Origin: CAIVND01 sp035532075
Lineage (GTDB): Bacteria; Actinomycetota; Acidimicrobiia; Acidimicrobiales; Bog-793
Assembly (NCBI GenBank): GCA_035532075.1
Contig: DATKRV010000034.1
Location: 1 to 6,837, forward strand
Length of the DNA stretch: 6,837 nt
Reading direction: 5' to 3'
Shown: one piece after another, positions 1 to 5,070 of the stretch
How the letters are laid out: each line of letters opens with the position of its first letter
Numbering within the stretch: the first letter of the stretch is position 1
Translations under genes and position numbers: made by a program
The notes under the pieces: model-generated
Database searches by the model: none
What the model was told of the DNA's origin: nothing
What the model saw: the letters and a program-made list of their open reading frames with translations, nothing else

Positions 1-182
1 CCTGACATGTCGTCTGGAAGTCCAAAGAATGGAAGCTTCTCCAACTTCGGGTTTGACCAACCTGGTGTGACAATGCCATTCGGGAGTTCAATACTGTGAA
101 AGAAATATGATTCCTGATCTACAAGTCTCTTCACCCACTCTCCGCGTGTGATTCCCTTATATTCGTCTTCGCTAACGGTCAT
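1..182 (-). CDS. Partial class I SAM-dependent methyltransferase, CmoB/DUF1698-like (N-terminal part)
   Basis: The N-terminal part of a gene that leaves the window at base 1. The reading frame gives about 60 residues, including HSIELPNGIVTPGW and then KLEKLPFFGLPDDMSG. In CmoB-like and DUF1698 methyltransferases this stretch lies just before the SAM-binding VLDIG motif, which would fall beyond the window edge. I chose ATG at 182 because AAAGGGA precedes it by 4 nt. An in-frame ATG at 197 is possible but has no Shine-Dalgarno sequence. A promoter (217-244) lies just upstream, so the gene is probably transcribed alone or first in its unit. The family modifies tRNA or small molecules; the substrate cannot be told from this fragment. 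It lies outside the att repeats and is probably resident chromosome. Family call is from motif recall. Confidence 0.72.
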   Translation of the reverse strand, partial: MTVSEDEYKGITRGEWVKRLVDQESYFFHSIELPNGIVTPGWSNPKLEKLPFFGLPDDMS

Positions 183-216
183 GAGATCCCTTTGCATTAC
201 TGTTAGGAGGCAGCAA

Positions 217-244
217 ATTATAAACAGATTGCTACTGAGATCAA
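217..244 (-). promoter_or_regulatory. Sigma-70-type promoter of the methyltransferase gene
   Basis: On the minus strand TTGATC (244-239) and a perfect TATAAT (222-217) are separated by 16 nt. The expected start point near 209-211 gives a leader of roughly 28 nt to the ATG at 182, which contains the AAAGGGA ribosome site. The -35 box lies about 50 nt from att copy A, so insertions at A have left this promoter intact. Confidence 0.5.
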
Positions 245-291
245 GAGCTGCCGCGAGAAGCGATTTAAAGGTGATTGGGGGACTGTCGGAT

Positions 292-345
292 CTTGTTTCG
301 TGGGGCCGGAGGGGATCGAACCCTCGACCGAGGGAATATGAGGCC
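292..345. repeat. Attachment-site copy A (3' half of tRNA-Ile2, diverged)
   Basis: Bases 300-342 match the 3' end of the tRNA gene at 6353-6395 with two mismatches, both near the anticodon stem and loop. Compared with copy B (1136-1189), the match extends to 54 bp with three mismatches and includes the extra left flank CTTGTTTCG, which copy C lacks. Only the 3' half of the tRNA is present (no D-arm or 5' acceptor strand), so this is not a tRNA gene but an att scar at the outer, chromosome-side end of the array. The two mismatches suggest it is the oldest or least constrained copy. Confidence 0.82.
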
Positions 346-369
346 ACGGGGAGTTGTGTCAGCGCGTTG

Positions 370-1011
370 CTATGCATCGCAGGGGATCGCAATCTTGCGA
401 TTACCAGGATCTATTTCGCTAATACTGAGACTCGGTGTGACTGCTTGATTCAGAGTGCGACGCGAATAGTTGGCTCGCATCAAACCAGCACAGACGCAGA
501 ACCGGGAGTGGTCATCGACTCCGGTCAGGCACTTGAGCTCGGTGCCGTCTGAGAGCATGATGCCACCGACGATGTCCATCTGCCACAGCTCCATCGGTCG
601 GCCCCGCTCCCAGCGCTTGTAGTTCACAAGGCGTTTCTTTCGCACCTTGGGATCGATCATTCCGGCCTGCACAAGCGCCCGATAGATCCCGCGTTCTGAT
701 GGAACCGGGTCGACGCCCTCTTTCCCAAGGTGATGAGCGATCGTGCGTTGCCCCCAGAACGGATGGAGCCGTCGCATCTCCAAGACGCGCGCCTCGGTGA
801 CGCCGTCCATCTGGTGTGGACAGTGTCTCGGTCGATGTGACTGGTCACCGAGCGCTCCAATCCCACCGAGTTCATAGCGCCGAAGCCACGAATGCACGGT
901 CTGTCGGGAGACGCCGTATTTCTCGCCAATCTCGGTCACCTTGAAACCATCTCTGATGACGCCCATGACGGCGTCGTAGCGCTGTTCCACTTTGCTGATC
1001 TCCATGAGCAC
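370..1011 (-). pseudogene. IS481-family transposase, C-terminally truncated
   Basis: The product starts like an IS481 transposase. It has a MEISKVEQRY start, then a helix-turn-helix (EKYGVSRQTVHSWLRRY), an HPFWGQRTIA linker region, and the beginning of the DDE integrase core: WQMDIVGG with the first catalytic Asp, and TGVDDHSRF. Similarity fades near residue 180, around base 475-480. After that the frame reads through att-arm DNA to a chance stop at 370. The second Asp (normally in a TDNG motif) and the Glu are missing, so it cannot be catalytic; intact members run to roughly 300-400 residues. GTG at 1011 has AGGAGG 8 nt upstream; ATG at 1005 is the alternative start. I could not identify terminal inverted repeats. 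The break coincides with an arm-type repeat (468-475), suggesting a deletion or recombination joined IS and element arm. Confidence 0.83.
386..401. repeat. Short perfect inverted repeat in the arm next to att A
   Basis: ATCGCAA and TTGCGAT are perfect complements separated by TC. The equivalent place in the arm next to att B holds only a degenerate version (GATTGCAAAATC). A protein-binding site is possible, but there is no further evidence. Confidence 0.35.
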
Positions 1012-1135
1012 TCGGGCCACCTCCTCGTCGGCAGAAACAGCCGACCACGGGGTGGGGCGAGGTGTAAAGCATCAACTGTCATCGCGTAAATGATCAGGTG
1101 TCCTCAATGTGGAAAGGATCACCCGTGTGCATACA

Positions 1136-1189
1136 CTTGTTTCGTGGGCCCGGAGGGGATCGAACCCTCGACCAAGGGATTATGAGGCC
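1136..1189. repeat. Attachment-site copy B (distal att of the 5.2-kb element)
   Basis: Bases 1144-1186 match 6353-6395 in the tRNA gene with a single mismatch (C for G at 1149, in the acceptor-stem part). Together with copy C it delimits the element; the spacing gives a circle of 5,209 bp. Left of 1144 it shares CTTGTTTCG with copy A but not with copy C. That pattern suggests the A/B version reflects the original chromosomal flank of the tRNA, while copy C has the element's own flank. Confidence 0.86.
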
Positions 1190-1311
1190 TCGCGAGGTGG
1201 TATCAACGGGTAGTAGTCAGTCGCAGCGGATTGCAAAATCACAGCTCAACGAATTAATCGAGTCGAATTTGCGACCCACCGCGACTCCGGGAGATTAGTT
1301 GGGACAGACGA

Positions 1312-1337
1312 TGTTGGCTCGCGTGTTGGCTTTTATT
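1312..1337. repeat. Paired TGTTGGCT direct repeats, possible integrase arm-binding sites (att B side)
   Basis: TGTTGGCT at 1312-1319 and again at 1324-1331, a 12-bp period; the second continues as TTTATT. A near-identical pair in the same orientation lies at the other end of the element (6276-6299). Arm-type sites for tyrosine integrases are typically short direct repeats flanking the core at a distance, which fits. The pair also lies just past the stop of the exported-protein gene, so a transcription-end role is possible, though no hairpin is seen. Confidence 0.42.
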
Positions 1338-1342
1338 CTCGT

Positions 1343-2608
1343 CTAACTCGCACAAAAGAAGTCAACTCCGGAAGTAGTCCTGCCGACTGGAAACACCAAA
1401 TTGGGGCCTGCTGAACACGTAAGTTTCTTGCTTGGGCTCTCATAAAGAGTCGCCGAAAGGTCATACGAGGCAGCAGAGTAACCAGAATTGACATTGATGC
1501 GACCCGAGTAACTCCCAGTGCGAGTAACCCATGCATAGGAGTCGTGCTCGATGATGGAGTTCTTCGCCTCGGAGACATTGTTACCGTGAGGCTGAATAAC
1601 CAGCAGCCCGGACACAGCTGGGCTTTTGCCATTTTTCGATGTCGTGGTGACCGTTCCTTCGATAACGGTTGGGGATGAAATGGGCATTGGTCTTACCTGC
1701 GAAGCAGGAGGAGGGGTTACGTGAAATTTCACGTTGAAATTTGAGACCAAGATTGTCGATGTTTGTGACACGGTGCTCGCCCGGCCATCAACGGACTGTG
1801 ACGCGGTGAGTTTGACCGTCTCCGTCGTGCGCGCCTGCAAGATCTCGCCACGCGAGTCTGTCCACACGGTTACGGGCGTGGTCATCGGCGGCTCAAATGG
1901 AATGGGGGAAGCCAAGAGGTAGGTAAGGCCGACGAACCCCAAGGGGAAAGCCTGGTCTTCCTTGTAGAGCTCAACGAGGCTGACCGTCGCGCGATATTCC
2001 GTCGTTGTGAAACCAGAAATCTGAGCAGCACCAATGTCAGAGATAGGGCCAACCGCGGCCCCTCGGAATGCGGCGAGCGAGTTCAACGAGCTTTTCGGTG
2101 AGTACATAGCGACCGAATTTGAAGGAGCACGAACTGAGAACCACGTCCCCGAGGGACTGCCGAGGTTTGAATACTCGATTCCATTGACCACTTCAGAACA
2201 CGTTTCACCTGATGTTTCACCTGAAGATCCGCACCCAACATTTTGCCCTAGAGAGAGGGTCTCCTTAGAGGAGAAGGTTCCTCGGATGAACGAGACCTCC
2301 CATCGCTGGATATTGTTTCCCGAAAGTGGTCCGCCATTTCCTTGATCGTCAGTTGAAATTGAAAACACCTCCGAAGAGGTGTTGGCAGGTGGGGCAGTCG
2401 ACTCCGAATGGGCCCGACTCTCACTCGATGAAGCCATAGCCGTCGTCGATGCATTCGCCCCAGTTAAGTCCATTGCACCGTTGGCACCAAAGGCGATCAA
2501 GGTAGCGAAAACGAGCGCAAACCCGGTGAAAGGCCCGGGGTTACTTCGGCCTTTAGAGGAGAGTGGATCATGATGCGATGGCGATACTTTGGAATTAACG
2601 ATCCTCAA
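1343..2608 (-). CDS. Exported or membrane-anchored protein of unknown function, LppX/LprG-like central region
   Basis: About 421 residues from the TTG at 2608. The N-terminus has about 23 mostly polar residues, then one hydrophobic segment (GFALVFATLIAFGANGAM) followed by ANA and a Ser/Thr-rich stretch. This suggests a Sec signal peptide or anchor; there is no lipobox Cys. The middle contains SGFTTTEYRATVSLVEL and then PVTVWTDSRGEILQ, a pattern resembling the thick-strand region of LppX/LprG-like mycobacterial lipoproteins (weak similarity, from memory). After a PPPASQ linker, the last about 105 residues look like an all-beta domain. Two close Cys pairs (about residues 126/137 and 398/419) could form disulfides outside the cell. 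TTG was chosen because GGGGAGG lies 5 nt upstream; ATG at 2638 also opens the frame but lacks a ribosome site. It is divergent from the toxin-antitoxin operon and is cargo of the element. Function unknown. Confidence 0.72.
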   Translation of the reverse strand: MRIVNSKVSPSHHDPLSSKGRSNPGPFTGFALVFATLIAFGANGAMDLTGANASTTAMASSSESRAHSESTAPPANTSSEVFSISTDDQGNGGPLSGNNIQRWEVSFIRGTFSSKETLSLGQNVGCGSSGETSGETCSEVVNGIEYSNLGSPSGTWFSVRAPSNSVAMYSPKSSLNSLAAFRGAAVGPISDIGAAQISGFTTTEYRATVSLVELYKEDQAFPLGFVGLTYLLASPIPFEPPMTTPVTVWTDSRGEILQARTTETVKLTASQSVDGRASTVSQTSTILVSNFNVKFHVTPPPASQVRPMPISSPTVIEGTVTTTSKNGKSPAVSGLLVIQPHGNNVSEAKNSIIEHDSYAWVTRTGSYSGRINVNSGYSAASYDLSATLYESPSKKLTCSAGPNLVFPVGRTTSGVDFFCAS

Positions 2609-2613
2609 GGCAA

Positions 2614-2620
2614 CCTCCCC
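2614..2620 (-). promoter_or_regulatory. Ribosome binding site deciding the TTG start of the exported protein
   Basis: GGGGAGG on the minus strand, 5 nt before TTG at 2608. The upstream ATG codons at 2638 and 2629 have nothing similar. A perfect -35-like TTGACA lies further up (2679-2674, minus) but no good -10 follows at normal spacing, so the promoter itself stays undefined. Confidence 0.55.
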
Positions 2621-2799
2621 GGCAAGCATGACACCCATGTTGCTTTGGTCAGGGTTGCACGGGGATTACGAAATGTCAACGAAGGAGATATCTAGCTGTA
2701 TTGACCATAGACGTTGTCTGCAGAAACGTTTGGGAGCCGGCTCATACCATCCGCAACTACCAACACCGATTCCGTCGTGTCCGGAAGCGGGCCAAGCGG

Positions 2800-2805
2800 T
2801 AGAAT
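2800..2805 (+). promoter_or_regulatory. -10 box of a probably leaderless toxin-antitoxin promoter
   Basis: TAGAAT ends 6 nt before the antitoxin ATG at 2812, so transcription would start at or next to the A of the start codon. There is no Shine-Dalgarno sequence before this ATG, which agrees with a leaderless mRNA, a common form in Actinobacteria. No convincing -35 is seen. A small inverted repeat, TTCCG/CGGAA with a 7-nt spacer (2770-2786), lies where an autoregulatory operator could be. Confidence 0.42.
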
Positions 2806-2811
2806 TCCTCT

Positions 2812-3042
2812 ATGTCCTTTGAACGAATCACAGTTGACCCGACCCGCATGCGTGGACTGCCCTGTATTCGCGACACGCGTGTGACAGTTGCAGCGGTATT
2901 GGGACGGCTCGCTGCTGGACGGGACATCGACGAGGTACTTGAGGATTTTCCGTACTTGGATCGCGAGGATGTCGTCGCTTCCCTTGAGTTTGCGGCTGCC
3001 GCGGCTCAAGAGCGCGAGCTTCCTTTGGCTTCTTCTCTTTGA
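2812..3042 (+). CDS. DUF433 antitoxin (VapB45-like)
   Basis: A 76-residue protein that matches the DUF433 pattern nearly end to end: ITVDPTRMRGLPCIRDTRVT, then an AAVLGRLAAGRDIDEVLEDFPYL region typical of its helix-turn-helix-like fold, then DREDVVASLEFAAA. DUF433 proteins next to DUF5615 proteins form toxin-antitoxin pairs, such as the VapBC45 system of Mycobacterium tuberculosis. The antitoxin would bind and neutralise the downstream nuclease and probably repress its own promoter. The stop codon overlaps the toxin start (TTGA, 3039-3042), so translation is likely coupled. It is of normal length and looks intact. Its likely role here is to stabilise the element. Confidence 0.9.
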   Translation: MSFERITVDPTRMRGLPCIRDTRVTVAAVLGRLAAGRDIDEVLEDFPYLDREDVVASLEFAAAAAQERELPLASSL

Positions 3043-3410
3043 GATTCCTCATTGATGCGAATCTGTCGCCTCGCGTCGCGCGTCTCTTGAATGACATTGG
3101 TCATAGCGCCACCCATGTGGCTGATATCGGCCTGCTCTCCGCTGACGATCTCACAATCCTCGAGTACGCCGCAACGAACGATCGAATCATAATTTCTGCT
3201 GACGCGGACTTTGGTGCGTTGCTCGCACTGGGCGAGCGTACGAAACCTTCGTTTGTGTTCCTCCGCTCTTCCGATCATTTGGCCCCAGATGCTCAGGTAG
3301 AGCTCGTGCTGTCAAACCTTGAGAACATTGCCGTGGAACTCGAACGTGGCGCGATCGTGACCTTCGCTCACGGTCGATTGCGGGTTCGTTCTCTTCCGGT
3401 AAGTGAATAA
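3039..3410 (+). CDS. DUF5615 PIN-like toxin (VapC45-like ribonuclease)
   Basis: A 123-residue protein opening with MRFLIDANLSPRVARLL, the DUF5615 / Mut7-C-like PIN signature. Conserved acidic and polar positions are visible: D6 and N8 at the N-terminus, D36/D37 in LLSADDLTIL, and D55/D57 in IISADADFG. In the family these positions bind metal for RNA cleavage. The start is TTG at 3039, overlapping the antitoxin stop by 4 nt. It has no Shine-Dalgarno sequence of its own, which should make toxin synthesis depend on antitoxin translation. The reading frame is complete, so the pair is probably functional. The cellular RNA target cannot be read from the sequence. Confidence 0.9.
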   Translation: MRFLIDANLSPRVARLLNDIGHSATHVADIGLLSADDLTILEYAATNDRIIISADADFGALLALGERTKPSFVFLRSSDHLAPDAQVELVLSNLENIAVELERGAIVTFAHGRLRVRSLPVSE

Positions 3411-3565
3411 CGCTGATATCACGCGGCGCATTTGCCGATCGCATCACCAAATTGAGGAGCTCACATTGCGTGCTGCGCTCAACGCTGAGTTTAAGTTCGA
3501 TCTACTTGATCACTTATAGAAACATTTCACAGCACGTCTTCGATTTCAATGAATTTGGTCATTGT

Positions 3566-3608
3566 GAGGTCCCGACCCCAGGGCTGCAGGTCCAGGGGTC
3601 GGGACCTC
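3566..3608. repeat. Perfect 14-bp inverted repeat (hairpin) upstream of rep, candidate origin or leader structure
   Basis: GAGGTCCCGACCCC (3566-3579) and GGGGTCGGGACCTC (3595-3608) are perfect complements around a 15-nt loop that contains the palindrome CTGCAG. No T-run follows on either strand, which argues against an intrinsic terminator. It lies about 105 bp before the initiator gene, where small rolling-circle replicons often place a double-strand origin hairpin. Alternatives are a single-strand origin, a regulatory leader hairpin or a factor-dependent stop for the toxin operon. Confidence 0.7.
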
Positions 3609-3620
3609 TTCAACAGTTGC

Positions 3621-3650
3621 AGAGCGTATGAGTGCGTCGCAGTGCGTGTC
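3621..3650. repeat. Three tandem 10-bp repeats upstream of rep
   Basis: AGAGCGTATG, AGTGCGTCGC and AGTGCGTGTC are consecutive and share AG(T/A)GCGT at a 10-bp period, about one helical turn. They could be iteron-like Rep or repressor sites. The repeats are short and the first is imperfect, so chance is not excluded. Confidence 0.35.
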
Positions 3651-3684
3651 ACTGATCCATTTCCGTCTACGGAGATTCGGTAGC

Positions 3685-3700
3685 TCGACCAGTAGGTCGA
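3685..3700. repeat. Inverted repeat just before rep, possible operator
   Basis: TCGACC and GGTCGA are perfect complements around AGTA, 12 bp before the first possible rep start. The related palindrome GGTCGACC occurs just inside rep (3731-3738). It may be a repressor site controlling rep, but such 6-bp arms can occur by chance. Confidence 0.3.
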
Positions 3701-3712
3701 TGGAATCAGCTA

Positions 3713-5062
3713 GTGGCCATGGGAACGATGGTCGACCAAACGGTGCTCGAGGGCATCATCTCGACGTATGGGTCGAAAGGCGGCTGGGAGGGATTTGAGG
3801 CTCGCGGGCGGTCGTGTTCGTGGTGTCGAGAACCGATTCGGCTGAATTCCTTGACCTCGAGAGGGGGTACTGAGTACTTCAAAGCTTGTGGTAATCGGCG
3901 ATCCACGCGTTGTCGCGCCTGTGCCGATCGTTACCGGATGGACGCACGGGTGCTCGTGCTCGCGGGCCTCGACGGCGGGAAGGGGATCCCCGAGGAGATC
4001 AGATCGCATCCGGTCGTCTTTGCGACCCTTACTGCACCCTCCTTTGGTGCCGTGCACCGGAGTGTCTCTCGCAATGGAAGGATCCTTCCCTGTCGTCCTG
4101 GCACGAAGGGCCCTTGTGTCCATGGTCGTCAGCGCAACTGTGCGATGACCCATGGGGAGCACGACAAGATTGTTGGAGAGTCACTCTGTCCCGATTGTTA
4201 TGACAACACGGGCGCTGTCCTTTTCAATGCCCTCGTTCCCGAGCTCTGGAGACGGGTGACGATCACGACCCGTCGCAACCTCGCTCGGCTATATGGGCGT
4301 ACCCAGGGAAACTTCAACGAGGAGATCCGTCTCTCGTTCGTTAAGGTCGTTGAGTACCAGCGCCGCGGCGTCATCCACCTCCATGCCGTCGCTCGGCTTG
4401 ATCACGTGAAGGAGAACTCCTCCCTTGACCTCGACGGGAAGCTCCTTGCCATGGCGATCGAGCTCGCGGTCAACCAGGTGAGTCTCGTATCTCCTTATGA
4501 CGGAGGCTTCGTCTCCTTTGGCTCTCAGCTCGACCTCCAGATCCTCGAGGAGACCGATCCCATCCAACGGCGTGGAGTGGCGGGCTATGTCGCAAAGTAC
4601 GCCACCAAGTCAAGCGACGACGAGGGGGTGCTCGATCGGAAGATCCGCTCAGCAGAGGATCTCTCTTACCGAGTTCTCACCCCGCATCTGCGACGACTCG
4701 CAGAGACCGCATGGAACCTCGGCGTGCTTCCCGAACTCGCACACCTCCCACTGCGGCGCTGGGCACACACCCTCGGTTTTCGGGGTCACTGGCTCACCAA
4801 GTCCCGCTGTTGGTCGACGACGTTCAGATACCTGCGTGCTGAACGCGCGAAGTGGCAGGAGGACCGCCGTCAACAGATCTTCGGTGTGGATGATTTCAAT
4901 CGGCCGACACCGGGCTTTGAGTTCGTCGGCATCGGCTGGAAGAACCCCGGTGAGGTCTTTTTCGCCCAACAACGACAACGCGAGATAGTCGAGGTACGGC
5001 AGATGTTGAGAGAGCGCTTGTTTTCGATTCCTGCAAACCATCCTCCTCCAAACAGTGTCTGA
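3713..5062 (+). CDS. Replication initiator protein, RepSA-type rolling-circle Rep
   Basis: A 449-residue protein that fits the actinobacterial RepSA family of initiators. Landmarks in order: Cys clusters (CSWC at 35-38, CRAC at 67-70, CPDC at 159-162) that may bind zinc; VVFATLTAPSFGAVH at 102-115, the first HUH-type motif; RGVIHLHAVARLD with His222 and His224, the metal-binding HUH motif; GYVAKYATKSS with Tyr292/Tyr296, the nicking-tyrosine region; and a C-terminal LGFRGHWLTKSR...STTF block conserved in the family. Rep would nick the origin and start replication of the excised circle. GTG 3713, ATG 3719 and ATG 3728 are all possible starts, and none has a strong ribosome site. The gene runs convergently into the integrase with an 8-bp gap. 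All motifs are intact, so activity is plausible. The hairpin and repeats upstream are the likely control or origin region. Confidence 0.88.
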   Translation: MAMGTMVDQTVLEGIISTYGSKGGWEGFEARGRSCSWCREPIRLNSLTSRGGTEYFKACGNRRSTRCRACADRYRMDARVLVLAGLDGGKGIPEEIRSHPVVFATLTAPSFGAVHRSVSRNGRILPCRPGTKGPCVHGRQRNCAMTHGEHDKIVGESLCPDCYDNTGAVLFNALVPELWRRVTITTRRNLARLYGRTQGNFNEEIRLSFVKVVEYQRRGVIHLHAVARLDHVKENSSLDLDGKLLAMAIELAVNQVSLVSPYDGGFVSFGSQLDLQILEETDPIQRRGVAGYVAKYATKSSDDEGVLDRKIRSAEDLSYRVLTPHLRRLAETAWNLGVLPELAHLPLRRWAHTLGFRGHWLTKSRCWSTTFRYLRAERAKWQEDRRQQIFGVDDFNRPTPGFEFVGIGWKNPGEVFFAQQRQREIVEVRQMLRERLFSIPANHPPPNSV

Positions 5063-5070
5063 TTTGTAGC

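Larger units (their letters stand above)
300..1143. mobile_element. Remnant of a second element at the same tRNA site (between att A and att B)
   Basis: An 844-bp unit bounded by direct repeats A and B. The DNA right of A (346 to about 476) resembles the DNA right of B (1190 to about 1320): patchy similarity near the core, and AGTTGGCTCGC at 468-478 against TGTTGGCTCGC at 1312-1322, both ending the 8-mer exactly 130 bp after the repeat. This suggests both units had related terminal arms. Beyond about 476 the unit holds only a truncated IS481-type transposase and about 120 bp (1021-1135) where I see no gene. No integrase or rep remains, so it cannot act alone. Confidence 0.6.

Noticed and set aside
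302..343. tRNA-like sequence at att A (and likewise 1146-1187) read as extra tRNA genes
   Set aside because: Only the 3' half is present; there is no D-arm or 5' acceptor strand on the expected side, so no cloverleaf can form.
148..552. Plus-strand 134-codon frame
   Set aside because: It runs across the methyltransferase promoter, the tRNA-derived att repeat and the transposase remnant on the other strand. Its residues from the att segment (WGRRGSNPRPREYEA) are the familiar spurious translation of tRNA 3' halves.
2589..2822. Plus-strand 77-codon frame between the exported protein and the antitoxin
   Set aside because: It overlaps the 5' part of the exported-protein gene and runs into the antitoxin gene; AAGGAGATAT at about 2685 has no start codon at suitable distance.
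3566..3608. Hairpin as an intrinsic terminator for the toxin operon
   Set aside because: The stem is strong but no T-run follows on either strand, and it lies about 155 bp after the toxin stop, close to rep.
3700..3798. Out-of-frame ATG at 3700 as a small gene or as the rep start
   Set aside because: It is not in the rep frame, AGTAGG is only 3 nt away, and the 32-codon product shows no recognisable pattern.
3706..4162. Long minus-strand frames antisense to rep (and plus-strand frames antisense to int)
   Set aside because: They are shadows of genes with clear family motifs, with Arg/Pro/Ser-rich compositions and no ribosome sites.
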